Source of the DNA: Guptibacillus hwajinpoensis
GTDB lineage: Bacteria; Bacillota; Bacilli; Bacillales; Guptibacillaceae
Length of the DNA stretch: 64,000 bases
Assembly (NCBI RefSeq): GCF_001039475.1
Contig: NZ_LELK01000004.1
Span: 834,329 to 898,328 of the forward strand
Reading direction: 5' to 3'
Part shown: piece by piece, positions 44,635 through 53,088 of the stretch
How positions within the stretch are numbered: the first letter of the stretch is position 1
Layout: the number at the start of each line of letters is the position of its first letter
The notes under the pieces: model-generated
What the model saw: only the letters and a program-made list of their open reading frames with translations
Told to the model about the DNA's origin: nothing
The model's database searches: none
Translations under genes and position numbers: made by a program

Positions 44635-45393
44635 ATGAAGTACACGGTTATTACAGGAGCAAGTTCAGGTATTGGATATGAATCAGCACTTAAGTTTGCC
44701 GAAAGAGGGAAGAATCTTGTCATCGCTGCACGTCGAACAGCTAAATTACAAGAATTGAAAAACGAAGTACAAAAGATTAATGCGGATCTTGATGTGATTA
44801 TTCGTGAAGCGGACTTATCTTTGAATGACAATGTATATGCGTTCTATGAAAGTCTTGAGAATATTGAGATTGAAACATTCATTAATAATGCTGGATTTGG
44901 TAATTTTGATCCAATTAGCGAACAAAAGCTTCCTAAAATCGAAACAATGCTTCGCTTAAATAATGAGGCACTAACGATCCTTTCATCTCTATATGTTCGT
45001 GATTATGCAAATGTTGAAGGAACACAATTGATCAATGTATCGTCTGGTGGAGGCTATACGATTGTAGCGGGTGCGGTGACGTACTGTGCGACGAAGTTCT
45101 TTGTTAGTGCCTTCACAGAAGGCTTGGCTCAGGAACTTAAAGGACAAGATGCGAAGATGCAAGCGAAAGTATTGGCACCTGCTGCAACAGAAACAGAATT
45201 TGCGAATCGCGCAATGGATATCAATAACTTCGAATATGAAGGAACTGTTCCAAAGTTCCATACAGCTAAAGAAATGGCAGACTTTATGCTAGATCTTTAC
45301 GATAGCAATAAAGTCGTTGGAATTGTTGATGGAGAAACATATGATTTCGAGTTGAAAGACCCGATCTATCCTTATGCTGCAAGAAATCGATAA
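44635..45393 (+). CDS. SDR-family oxidoreductase, MerR-controlled
   Basis: A 252-residue short-chain dehydrogenase of the DltE-like group: TGASSGIGYESALKFAERGK at the N-terminus, NNAGFGNFDPI, Ser in NVSSGGGYTIVAGAVTYCATK with Tyr-x3-Lys (Y145-C-A-T-K type). ATG at 44635 follows GTGGAGGG. Its promoter is the MerR-type site at 44564, so it is probably induced by a reactive carbonyl or similar signal. Confidence 0.88.
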   Translation: MKYTVITGASSGIGYESALKFAERGKNLVIAARRTAKLQELKNEVQKINADLDVIIREADLSLNDNVYAFYESLENIEIETFINNAGFGNFDPISEQKLPKIETMLRLNNEALTILSSLYVRDYANVEGTQLINVSSGGGYTIVAGAVTYCATKFFVSAFTEGLAQELKGQDAKMQAKVLAPAATETEFANRAMDINNFEYEGTVPKFHTAKEMADFMLDLYDSNKVVGIVDGETYDFELKDPIYPYAARNR

Positions 45394-45402
45394 TAAGTAG
45401 TG

Positions 45403-45438
45403 AGAGAAGCCCTGTCAGGTGAATGACAGGGCTTCTCT
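45403..45438. terminator. Bidirectional terminator
   Basis: AGAGAAGCCCTGTCA-GGTGAA-TGACAGGGCTTCTCT, between convergent SDR and P1 peptidase genes. Confidence 0.9.
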
Positions 45439-46497
45439 TTATGTGAGCTGTCTATCAAATTGATTAAGCAGATCAGATAGTGCAGGTCTCTCATTGCCAT
45501 CCCGACCAATCACATGAGTAGCTGTAACTAACGAATTTAGGACGGCTTCTTCAGTTGCTTCTCCAACTGCACGAAAAGCTGTATCAATTTCCTCTTCGTT
45601 AATCGTTTCCATGAAAATGCCAGCTGTGGACTGATGAGGAATCTTGTTAGCTGTTGAGAAACCAAGAATGACCTCCCCGCTACCTGTTGTCATAATCGAC
45701 CCCGTTCGAGCTAAGCCTGTGGATGCTCTTTTGATAATTCTGTGAAGCTGGCGTTCTGAGACGGGCAGGTCTGTCGCAACTATAATCATCACAGATCCTT
45801 TATCTTTCTCTTCCCATGATTGAACTAGAGCATCCTTAAGATCCTTGCCAACTGCTTTCCCATTCACGCGAAGGTCACGCAGAATTCCAAAGTTCGTTAC
45901 AACTAATACGCCGATTGTATATGTACTATTTTTCAGTTCCATTATTCTCGATGATGTGCCAATTCCCCCTTTTAGCGAATAACAAAGCATCCCTGTTCCA
46001 GCACCGACTGAGCCTTCTTCGATTGTGGAAGTGGCACTTGCGATCGCATGATGAACATGTTCCTGACGAACGTTTCGTGCCCTGATATCATTTAGAAACA
46101 TGTCATTGCATTCTCCGATAATTGGATTCACAGTTCCTGTCGTTCTTCCGATTTCGGGGTTGTGCTCGAGCATATAGTCAATGACCGCATCTGCAGCAGT
46201 TCCGATGCTTAACGTGTTCGTCAAAATAATCGGTGTTTCAATCGTTCCAAGTTCATTGAGCTGAATGGTTCCCATCGTCTTCCCAAAGCCATTTAGAACA
46301 TAGCTAGATGCGATGAGCTTTTGCTGAAATAAGTTTCCTTGATGCGGAAGAATGGCTGTTACACCTGTTTGGATGTCACCTTTACTTAATGTTGTATGAC
46401 CTACCGTCACACCTTCTACATCCGAGATTGCATTCCTCGACCCAGGTTCCAACTCACCAATCTCAATCCCAAAATCTCTTAACCTTTTTTGTTTCAT
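45439..46497 (-). CDS. P1-family peptidase (DmpA/D-aminopeptidase type)
   Basis: A 352-residue N-terminal-nucleophile-type aminopeptidase. Family marks: NAISDVEGVTVGHTTL, GTIETPIILTNTLSIG, GSVGAGTGMLCYSLKGGIG-TSSR (the self-cleavage region that frees the nucleophile) and GVLVVTNFG. Related enzymes cleave N-terminal D-, L- or beta-amino acids from peptides; others act as amidases. The start at 46497 has a modest GGGGCG ribosome site. Single gene. Confidence 0.9.
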   Translation of the reverse strand: MKQKRLRDFGIEIGELEPGSRNAISDVEGVTVGHTTLSKGDIQTGVTAILPHQGNLFQQKLIASSYVLNGFGKTMGTIQLNELGTIETPIILTNTLSIGTAADAVIDYMLEHNPEIGRTTGTVNPIIGECNDMFLNDIRARNVRQEHVHHAIASATSTIEEGSVGAGTGMLCYSLKGGIGTSSRIMELKNSTYTIGVLVVTNFGILRDLRVNGKAVGKDLKDALVQSWEEKDKGSVMIIVATDLPVSERQLHRIIKRASTGLARTGSIMTTGSGEVILGFSTANKIPHQSTAGIFMETINEEEIDTAFRAVGEATEEAVLNSLVTATHVIGRDGNERPALSDLLNQFDRQLT

Positions 46498-46545
46498 GCA
46501 AATCGCCCCTTTCTACTATTATCTTACTATTCTTTTCCCTTTTCT

Positions 46546-46752
46546 AAAGTCTCTTTTCGTAGACATTGTTGCCTTTTGATAAGTGGTGAATTTCCGCTTC
46601 TGGATGATCGCTTTCCGCGGGGCGGGCCGTGAGCCTCCTTCCGCTCCAATTAGCGAAGTGTGGTTTTGAATCAATTATTGAAAATCCACAGGTAGTGATT
46701 GGAACGGGAATTTCGCTATAGCAACAATGTCTACAAAAAGATCCTTTCCAAA
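46546..46752 (-). repeat. GC-rich MITE-like repeat, copy R6 (reversed, composite)
   Basis: The left part is a reversed copy (AATTTCCGCTTCTGGATGAT to GAGCCTCCTTCCGCTCCAAT). A second, forward right-hand end follows (GCAACAATGTCTACAAAAAG). Both outer ends are thus of the right-end type and pair over about 27 bases (CTCTTTTCGTAGACATTGTT / AACAATGTCTACAAAAAGAT). Confidence 0.8.
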
Positions 46753-46875
46753 CACGTCTAAAGGAACAAAGCTACTAACGAATGAGAACTGAAAAATATG
46801 GTATAATTGAGAGGACATAGAGTGCTAGTAACGTAAGATTTTGTTAAAGATTAAAGTAGAAAAGAGTGAAATGAT

Positions 46876-47601
46876 ATGGGGCGTAAATGGAATAATATTA
46901 AAGAAAAGAAAGCATCCAAGGATGCGAATACAAGTCGGATCTATGCGAAATTCGGACGCGAGATTTACGTAGCTGCAAAACAGGGAGAGCCAGACCCAGT
47001 TGCTAACCAGGCACTACGATTGGTACTTGAACGAGCGAAAACATACAACGTACCAAAAGCTATTATTGACCGTGCAATTGAAAAAGCAAAAGGTGGAGCG
47101 GATGAGAACTATGACACGCTTCGTTATGAAGGATTTGGTCCAAGCGGATCGATGGTCATCGTTGACACGCTAACGAACAATGTGAACCGTACGGCATCTG
47201 ATGTACGTTCAACATTTGGCAAAAACGGGGGCAACATGGGTGTGAACGGTTCAGTTGCCTACATGTTTGATGCTACGGCTGTTTTTGGTATTGAAGGAAA
47301 ATCTGCTGACGAAGTACTTGAGCTCTTAATGGAAGCGGATCTTGATGTACGCGACATTATGGAAGAAGACGATGTTGTCATTGTCTATGCTGAACCGGAC
47401 CAATTCCACGCTGTTCAAGAGGCATTCAAGAACGCAGGCATCACAGAATTCACGATCGCAGAACTAACAATGCTTGCACAAAATGATGTTGAGCTATCAA
47501 ATGAAGATCAGGAGCAGTTCTTAAAAATGATTGATGCTCTTGAGGAGTTAGAAGATGTTCAACAGGTATATCACAATGTTGACTTAGGTGATGAGGAATA
47601 G
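46876..47601 (+). CDS. yeeI: YebC/TACO1-family protein (YeeI-like)
   Basis: A 241-residue YebC-family protein very close to B. subtilis YeeI ([81 protein letters not shown]). YebC proteins were long called transcription regulators; the YeeI/YebC2 branch and mitochondrial TACO1 are now linked to translation through proline stretches. The start is ATG at 46876 after AAAGAGTGAAATG-like weak site. Single gene. Confidence 0.92.
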   Translation: MGRKWNNIKEKKASKDANTSRIYAKFGREIYVAAKQGEPDPVANQALRLVLERAKTYNVPKAIIDRAIEKAKGGADENYDTLRYEGFGPSGSMVIVDTLTNNVNRTASDVRSTFGKNGGNMGVNGSVAYMFDATAVFGIEGKSADEVLELLMEADLDVRDIMEEDDVVIVYAEPDQFHAVQEAFKNAGITEFTIAELTMLAQNDVELSNEDQEQFLKMIDALEELEDVQQVYHNVDLGDEE

Positions 47602-47667
47602 AAGTAGAGATCTGATTTAAGATAAGTAGTTCATCTTTGAAAGGCAAAATATTAAAAGACAGTAGAA

Positions 47668-47708
47668 GAAGCCATCCAAATTATTAAGTGATTTGGATGG
47701 CTTTTTTT
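47668..47708 (+). terminator. Terminator of the yeeI-like gene
   Basis: AGCCATCCAAAT / ATTTGGATGGC with a 9-base loop and seven T residues. Confidence 0.9.
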
Positions 47709-47766
47709 ATATGTTATTTTGATCGTTATTAAACTAAATACTTAATTTGAACATAACTTTTAAGAT

Positions 47767-47827
47767 AAAAGGCTTTTTTCATTGGCCTAGTTGCTCTTAG
47801 AGTAGTGGTTAATTTCCGCTACAGGTG
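47767..47827 (-). repeat. GC-rich MITE-like repeat, copy R7 (right end only, reversed)
   Basis: AAAAGGCTTTTTTCATTGG to AATTTCCGCTACAGGTGC is the reversed right end of the element; nothing of the core is left. Confidence 0.65.
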
Positions 47828-47830
47828 CCA

Positions 47831-47860
47831 AAAACAGGTTAGAAAATTTTAACCTGTTTT
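47831..47860 (+). terminator. AT-rich hairpin of unclear ownership
   Basis: AAAACAGGTTA / TAACCTGTTTT with an 8-base loop directly after repeat R7; it may be a terminator. The rest of the gap to 48027 shows no feature. Confidence 0.45.
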
Positions 47861-48027
47861 ATTACTAACCTATCCCTAGTTAAAACTTCTACAAATAAAC
47901 TATTGTAGATAAGAAGGAGACGATCTTTTTTTGAAGAAAGGGACTCTATACTTAGTGTAGGAGTAACCTACTAGTTGAGACGCAAAGAAAGACTAGAGAT
48001 AACAACAATTAATAGGAGGGGTTACTA

Positions 48028-48471
48028 ATGGACTTTACCTTTGTTCCTCTAACAATAGATGATGCAAGAGAAATCAAGAACTGGGATTATAATGGAGAAT
48101 TCGACTCTCTATACATGACACCTTATTTTACATCGTTTGAGGAAGGTGGAGTTTTAATTGGACCTGGGGAATGTGATGGGTTTGTTGCGCTAGTAAATAA
48201 TCATGTTTCGGGATTATTTGAATTCACTTTATGCGAAGAGGAGATGGAAATTGGACTTGCATTACCACCAAGTCTCGTAGGGAAAGGGATTGGAGCGGAT
48301 TTCGTTAATCAAGGAATTCAATTTGGTCTAGAACACTACGAAACTAAAGTGAATGTGATTAAATTGGAAGTAGAAACCACAAACGTTGCTGCAATCCGTG
48401 TCTATGAGAAAGCAGGATTTAGAAGGATAAAGCAAACTGGTAATGAAATAGAAATGAGAAGAAATGTGTAG
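48028..48471 (+). CDS. GNAT-family N-acetyltransferase
   Basis: A 147-residue acetyltransferase: LALPPSLVGKGIGADFVNQGIQF (acetyl-CoA loop) and KLEVETTNVAAIRVYEKAGF. ATG at 48028 follows ATAGGAGGGG. The S66 peptidase gene follows 21 bases later without a terminator, so both are one operon. An acetyltransferase with an MccF-like peptidase is a combination that could give self-protection against a peptide-nucleotide or similar compound (inference). Confidence 0.88.
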   Translation: MDFTFVPLTIDDAREIKNWDYNGEFDSLYMTPYFTSFEEGGVLIGPGECDGFVALVNNHVSGLFEFTLCEEEMEIGLALPPSLVGKGIGADFVNQGIQFGLEHYETKVNVIKLEVETTNVAAIRVYEKAGFRRIKQTGNEIEMRRNV

Positions 48472-48492
48472 CATTAGTGAAGGAGGATCGTC

Positions 48493-49512
48493 ATGAATAA
48501 AATAAAGTATCCGTTTTTAAATCAAGGAGCAACAATTGGAGTAACTGCACCATCATCTGGTGCTCCTACTGAATTACATAAACTTTTAACCACTGCACGT
48601 GATCGCTTAGAATCAAAGTCATACGAAGTACTTTTTGGAGATACTAGTTGGACGCAAGACAAAGCAAAGTCTGCATCTGCCAAAATACGTGCTGCTGAGT
48701 TTAATAAAATGATGTCAGATGAACAGATACAGCTCATTATCCCACCCTGGGGCGGTGAACTACTGATTGAAGCGCTTGAATATATTGACTTCGATCACAT
48801 GAAAACGAAGTGGGTATTAGGTTATTCGGATGTTAGTCTTCTATTATTGGCGATTACGTTAAACACTGGAATAGCTACTGCTCATGGCACAAACTTAGTC
48901 GATCTTAGAGGCGAATATTCAGATGATACGACTGACATGTGGGAATCTGTACTATCCACTGAAGCTGGTGGATCTGTCATCCAATATTCATCAGAGAAAT
49001 ACCAAAAAGAATGGCAGTTTGATAGCCCTACAGCTTGTGTTTTCGATCTAACGGAGCAAACAGAGTGGAAATCAGTTTCAAGCAAGAATGCAAAAGTGCA
49101 GGGTCGAATACTTGGAGGATGTATTGATGTAGTTAGACATTTAATAGGTACTCCATTTGGTAATGTAACTCATTTCAGAGAGCACTTTATTACTAATGAG
49201 CCGATTGTCTGGTATTTCGAAAACTGCGGTATGTCGACAACGGATTTACGAAGAACGTTAGTGCATATGAAATTAGCAGGCTGGTTTACCAATTGCGCAG
49301 GAATTCTCTTTGGAAGAAGTCCCGCGAATACACCTGTTGGAAACTATGAGATTGAGGACGTTTATAACGATTTGTATGAAGAAATACAAGTTCCAATTCT
49401 TTATGATATTGATTGTGGACACGTTCCACCGCAGAACACGTTTATAAATGGAAGTTATGCTGAAGTAGAATTGACTAATGGTAAAGGAACAGTTGTGCAG
49501 CATTTTATTTAA
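48493..49512 (+). CDS. S66-family peptidase (LD-carboxypeptidase/MccF-like)
   Basis: A 339-residue serine peptidase: IGVTAPSSGAP at the N-terminus, the nucleophile Ser in LGYSDVSLLLLA, GRILGGCIDVVRHLIGTPFG and the catalytic His in YDIDCGHVPPQN. The family contains murein LD-carboxypeptidases and MccF immunity proteins that cleave microcin C; the cytoplasmic location (no signal peptide) and the acetyltransferase partner fit the MccF-like branch better. ATG at 48493 follows GAAGGAGG. Confidence 0.88.
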   Translation: MNKIKYPFLNQGATIGVTAPSSGAPTELHKLLTTARDRLESKSYEVLFGDTSWTQDKAKSASAKIRAAEFNKMMSDEQIQLIIPPWGGELLIEALEYIDFDHMKTKWVLGYSDVSLLLLAITLNTGIATAHGTNLVDLRGEYSDDTTDMWESVLSTEAGGSVIQYSSEKYQKEWQFDSPTACVFDLTEQTEWKSVSSKNAKVQGRILGGCIDVVRHLIGTPFGNVTHFREHFITNEPIVWYFENCGMSTTDLRRTLVHMKLAGWFTNCAGILFGRSPANTPVGNYEIEDVYNDLYEEIQVPILYDIDCGHVPPQNTFINGSYAEVELTNGKGTVVQHFI

Positions 49513-49552
49513 TCGATAACCGTTAAATTAATAAGATACTGCCGCTCTTATT

Positions 49553-49686
49553 TAGGCTGTTTTGGTAGATATTGTTGCTTTCAAAAGATTTTTCTATATA
49601 GAACCCCACTTAGCTGATTGAAGCGGAAGGTGCTCACCGCCCGCCCCGCGGAAAGCGAGCACCTGCAGCGGAAATCAACCACTTAG
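49553..49686 (+). repeat. GC-rich MITE-like repeat, copy R8 (short form)
   Basis: AGGCTGTTTTGGTAGATATT at the left, then GAAGCGGAAGGTGCTCACCG and GCGGAAAGCGAGCACCTGCA. The GGATGCTC/GAGCATCC arms are changed together to GGTGCTC/GAGCACC. The middle segment and the right terminal repeat are missing. Confidence 0.8.
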
Positions 49687-49690
49687 ACAC

Positions 49691-49731
49691 CTGGAGTTAA
49701 CCCTGATGAAGGGGAAACTCCCATTTTTTGT
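49691..49731 (+). terminator. Probable terminator after repeat R8
   Basis: GGAGTTAACCC-TGATGAA-GGGGAAACTCC then CATTTTTTG. Confidence 0.6.
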
Positions 49732-49874
49732 TTTTAGAGCTTGTAGCGGTCTAAAAGTGAGATCCTTGTTCATGAAGTTTCACCTTTATAATGAAACTTT
49801 TTTGTCGTTCTGTCGTAGAACATACTAGAAGGAATACAATGTGGAATAGAATCAAAGTAAGGAGGAAGATAACC

Positions 49875-50066
49875 ATGACAAATATTGCATTTGGGATATT
49901 TCTATTGTTAGCGAATGGGCTTGTGCAGTACAGTTGGTTCGTTGATCCAAACAATGGTGTTGCGATTGATTTCAAGTCTAAGCGTTCATATGTGATAACA
50001 ACCATCTTACTTTCACTCTTTACAATTTATTTACTAGTTACAGGCATATCGTCTACTTTTTATTAA
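49875..50066 (+). CDS. Small two-helix membrane protein, unknown
   Basis: A 63-residue protein with two hydrophobic helices (ITNIAFGIFLLLANGLVQYSW-like and ITTILLSLFTIYLLVTGI) joined by a polar loop. ATG at 49875 follows AAGGAGGAAGATAACC. The longer frame from 49791 lacks a ribosome site. No family recognised. Confidence 0.65.
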   Translation: MTNIAFGIFLLLANGLVQYSWFVDPNNGVAIDFKSKRSYVITTILLSLFTIYLLVTGISSTFY

Positions 50067-50116
50067 TGTAAAACCGGAGTTAGTTGAAGTGAATAAGAAC
50101 AGTCATTTGTATGATA

Positions 50117-50151
50117 GAGGGCTTTTCCTGAATGGAAGAGTTCTTTTTTTA
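50117..50151 (+). terminator. Probable terminator after the small membrane protein
   Basis: GGGCTTTTCC-TGAAT-GGAAGAGTTC then TTTTTTT; one or two mismatched pairs. Confidence 0.55.
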
Positions 50152-50237
50152 TGCAACTAAAGATTGCAGTAGATTAATTGCTTTGAAATAATTGGAATTG
50201 AGTGAAAATAAATCACGTGTAGGTAGGGAGAATGAAA

Positions 50238-50684
50238 ATGGACTATAAGTTGGAGGTTTTACTTGAGCAAGATAATAAGTTCTCATTGTTTATGACGAAT
50301 CAAATAAAAGAGTTTAACAATGACCGTTCTTTTCATCATAAAGAATCAAGGAAAAAAGGCTATGTCGTACCAATTAACCTGATTGTTTCTGATGAAAATG
50401 ACCAATGGATTGGTGGCATAACAGCTGAACTATATTGGAATTGGGTTGAAATAGACGTTCTCTGGTTAAATGATCAAATTAGAGGAATGGGAATCGGAAC
50501 AGAGTTGCTTAAGAGAGTAGAAATGATAGGAGCAGAAAAGGGAGCGAAAAATGCGCTGTTAACAACATTTGAATTTCAAGCGCGGAACTTTTACGAGTTG
50601 AATGGATATAGAGTTGTTGGTGAAATAAAGGATTATCCTCCAGGAAGTAGTTATTATACGATGGTTAAATCGCTCGAAAGCTAG
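50238..50684 (+). CDS. GNAT-family N-acetyltransferase
   Basis: A 148-residue acetyltransferase: DVLWLNDQIRGMGIGTELLKRVE and LLTTFEFQARNFYELNGYRVVGEI. It resembles the small GNAT proteins with an N-terminal EVLLEQD strand. ATG at 50238 has an 8-base gap from AGGGAG; the ATG at 50232 is too close. Substrate unknown. Confidence 0.87.
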   Translation: MDYKLEVLLEQDNKFSLFMTNQIKEFNNDRSFHHKESRKKGYVVPINLIVSDENDQWIGGITAELYWNWVEIDVLWLNDQIRGMGIGTELLKRVEMIGAEKGAKNALLTTFEFQARNFYELNGYRVVGEIKDYPPGSSYYTMVKSLES

Positions 50685-50710
50685 TATGAAATGTACTAGA
50701 AAATTTATTT

Positions 50711-50725
50711 TGAGGAGGCTCCTCA
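50711..50725 (+). promoter_or_regulatory. Ribosome-binding site inside a palindrome
   Basis: TGAGGAGGCTCCTCA is a perfect 7+7 palindrome around one G and contains the Shine-Dalgarno GAGGAGG of the next gene, which starts at 50726. It could fold (TGAGG/CCTCA) and mask the site, or be bound by a protein. Confidence 0.4.
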
Positions 50726-51244
50726 GTGCGGTTATTTCATGTAAGCGAAGAAGATCAGATTGCAGTCTTTCAACCACGAAAACCAACGCGAATGGACATG
50801 GATCAAACAAAGAAATTTGTGTGGGCAATTGATGACAAAACACTGCCGAATTTCTTAACGCCCAGGAACTGTCCCCGGGTTTGTTTTCATGTTGGGCCGA
50901 ACACTTCTGAAAGTGATAAGGGAACCTTTTTATCATCAAAAACCTGTTCACATGTGATTGTCATAGAGTACAAATGGTTTGAAACAATGAAAAACACAAA
51001 ATTGTATTTGTACGAATTTAATCCAGAGCAGTTCACACTTCAAGATGAAAATGCGGGTTACTACATAAGTGAAACAACCCAAAATCCAATTGGGAAATTC
51101 GAAGTGGTTGATCTATTCCAAGAATTATTTTCACGAAACGTTGAATTACGTGTTGTGAATAACTTGTGGGATATTGGTGATAAGATTCAACGAACGACAT
51201 TTAAGTGGTCAATGTGTAGAATGGGATACGCCAAGGAAAGGTAG
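50726..51244 (+). CDS. DUF6886 family protein
   Basis: A 172-residue cytoplasmic protein with MRLFHVSEEDQIAVFQPRKP, VWAIDDKTLPNFLTPRNCPRV, VIVIEYKWFETMKNTKLYLYEF and FKWSMCRMGYAKER, matching the family called DUF6886. The function is unknown; the N-terminal FHVSE-type start recalls ADP-ribosyltransferase-like folds, only weakly. GTG at 50726 follows GAGGAGG by seven bases. Single gene with a terminator. Confidence 0.75.
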   Translation: MRLFHVSEEDQIAVFQPRKPTRMDMDQTKKFVWAIDDKTLPNFLTPRNCPRVCFHVGPNTSESDKGTFLSSKTCSHVIVIEYKWFETMKNTKLYLYEFNPEQFTLQDENAGYYISETTQNPIGKFEVVDLFQELFSRNVELRVVNNLWDIGDKIQRTTFKWSMCRMGYAKER

Positions 51245-51298
51245 ATCTATAAAACAAGTGTTGATTCGTTAACCTCAAAAAATTTAATTATTTAAGAG

Positions 51299-51337
51299 AA
51301 CTCAGCCTATCACGCTAAGTGGAGGGCTGAGCTTTTT
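51299..51337 (+). terminator. Terminator of the DUF6886 gene
   Basis: ACTCAGCC, 17-base loop, GGCTGAG, then CTTTTTG. Confidence 0.75.
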
Positions 51338-51457
51338 GTTGTTCTAGTAATCAGTAATAATCTCATATTTCAGTTCAATTGAAGAGGTCGAAATGACATA
51401 ATAGAACGCACCGTTTTGAAGAATGAGAGTGCGGTTTAAAAACTGTCGAAAAATGTC

Positions 51458-51485
51458 TTGCTTTTGTTTTACTTATTTGTATAAT
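51458..51485 (+). promoter_or_regulatory. Promoter of symporter 3
   Basis: TTGCTT, 16-base spacer, TATAAT; 55 bases before the start codon. Confidence 0.55.
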
Positions 51486-51539
51486 AAAAGTATAGAAATT
51501 TCAGAAAATTAAAACGAAAGACTAAGGGGAGAATGAGGT

Positions 51540-52964
51540 ATGGAAGAGTTTGTGTCTGGTGTGATTGATGCTTGGAATGGAATTCTTTGGGGATATGTTC
51601 TAATCGCTGGCCTACTCGGAATTGGGATTTACTTTACGATTGCTTCACGATTTGTGCAGTTTCGGTACATTGGAGAAATGGTAAGAGTACTTGGAGAAAA
51701 ACCAGAATTTAAAGATGGTTCGAAGAATATATCACCATTTAAATCGTTCTGCGTTGGCGCAGCTACTCGCATAGGAACTGGTAACTTAGCGGGTGTAGCA
51801 GTAGCGATCACGCTTGGTGGTCCAGGTGCAATCTTCTGGATGTGGATCGTAGCCTTGTTAGGTGGTGCGACAGCATTTATTGAAAGTACGTTAGCTCAAG
51901 TTTACAAAATTAAAGATTCCAAAGCATTCCGTGGTGGACCTGCCTATTACATAGAAAAAGGTCTCAAGAAAAGATGGTTAGGAATTATCTTCGCCGTACT
52001 CATAGCCATAACGTTCGGACTCATATTTAATTCAGTTCAAAGTAACACCATTGCATTAGCATTTGAAAACGCGTTTGGTATGAATCGCCTGGTTGTTGGA
52101 TTAATCATAACGGCAGTTACAGGCATAGTTATCTTCGGTGGCGTCCACCGTATTGCAAACTTATCAAGTGTCATCGTTCCTGTGATGGCTGTTCTTTATC
52201 TAACGATCGCAACTGTAGTTATGTTTATGAATATTACAGAATTACCCTCTGTTATTGCATTGATCGTTCAAAGTGCATTTGGATTTGAACAAGCGGTTGG
52301 TGGTGCGATTGGTGCAGCCATCATGAACGGAGTAAAACGAGGATTATTTTCTAATGAAGCTGGTATGGGTAGTGCGCCAAATGCAGCAGCTACTGCAACG
52401 ACTTCACACCCTGCAAAGCAAGGCCTTATTCAGTCACTAGGTGTATTTGTGGATACCATTCTTGTGTGTTCTGCTACAGCATTTATCATCTTGCTTGCTC
52501 CTCAATTCAGAACAGGAGAAGTATCTGGTATCGAGTTGCTTCAGAATTCTCTTGATTCACACATTGGTGGATGGGCAGCAGTCTTTATCTCAGTAGCAAT
52601 CTTCCTATTCGCATTTAGCTCGATCATCGGTTCTTACTACTATGGAGAAACGAACATTGAATTTATTAAAGAAAGCAAGAAAGCGATTCTAGGTTACCGT
52701 GTTGCTACGATGGCCTTCGTCTTGATCGGTTCTGTATCCAGTCTAAGTCTTGTATGGAAAATGGCAGATTTATTCATGGCGCTTATGACAGTGATTAACC
52801 TAATAGCGATCGGAATGCTAGCGAAGGTTGCAATGAAGGTGTTAAAGGATTATGAAATGCAGCGTAAGGCAGGAAAGAATCCTGTATTCGACCCTACGGC
52901 TCTTGGAATTGAAGGAACAGAAGCGTGGGAAGAAAAGCGTGAAGAGAAGAAAGTAGCAGGGTGA
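51540..52964 (+). CDS. Alanine/glycine:cation symporter (AGCS), paralogue 3
   Basis: A 474-residue carrier of the AGCS family, more divergent than the other two in this window: ATRIGTGNLAGVAVAITLG, GPGAIFWMWIVALLGGATAFIE and KRGLFSNEAGMGSAPNAAATA. The glutamine found in many alanine carriers is not placed as in paralogue 1, so substrate preference may differ (inference). It has a C-terminal charged tail (EGTEAWEEKREEKKVAG). ATG at 51540 follows AAGGGGAGAATGAGG. Confidence 0.92.
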   Translation: MEEFVSGVIDAWNGILWGYVLIAGLLGIGIYFTIASRFVQFRYIGEMVRVLGEKPEFKDGSKNISPFKSFCVGAATRIGTGNLAGVAVAITLGGPGAIFWMWIVALLGGATAFIESTLAQVYKIKDSKAFRGGPAYYIEKGLKKRWLGIIFAVLIAITFGLIFNSVQSNTIALAFENAFGMNRLVVGLIITAVTGIVIFGGVHRIANLSSVIVPVMAVLYLTIATVVMFMNITELPSVIALIVQSAFGFEQAVGGAIGAAIMNGVKRGLFSNEAGMGSAPNAAATATTSHPAKQGLIQSLGVFVDTILVCSATAFIILLAPQFRTGEVSGIELLQNSLDSHIGGWAAVFISVAIFLFAFSSIIGSYYYGETNIEFIKESKKAILGYRVATMAFVLIGSVSSLSLVWKMADLFMALMTVINLIAIGMLAKVAMKVLKDYEMQRKAGKNPVFDPTALGIEGTEAWEEKREEKKVAG

Positions 52965-52986
52965 TCGCTTCTATATCGATATTTCG

Positions 52987-53014
52987 AAAGAGCCTGTAGT
53001 CCAGGCTCTTTTTC
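52987..53014 (+). terminator. Terminator of symporter 3
   Basis: AAAGAGCCTG-TAGTC-CAGGCTCTTT then TT. Confidence 0.85.
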
Positions 53015-53047
53015 GTGTTCTTCAACACAGTTTAGTTTTTTCACAAA

Positions 53048-53085
53048 ATAAAAAAGCAATGGAAGGCAGAGCCCTCTATTGCTTT
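53048..53085 (-). terminator. Terminator of the NUDIX gene
   Basis: On the minus strand GAAAGCAATAGAGG pairs with CCTTCCATTGCTTT and is followed by TTTATTTT. Confidence 0.75.
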
Positions 53086-53088
53086 CGG

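Noticed and set aside
49791..49874. N-terminal extension of the 63-residue membrane protein
   Set aside because: The extra 28 residues are basic, lack a ribosome site and would put a charged block before the first helix.
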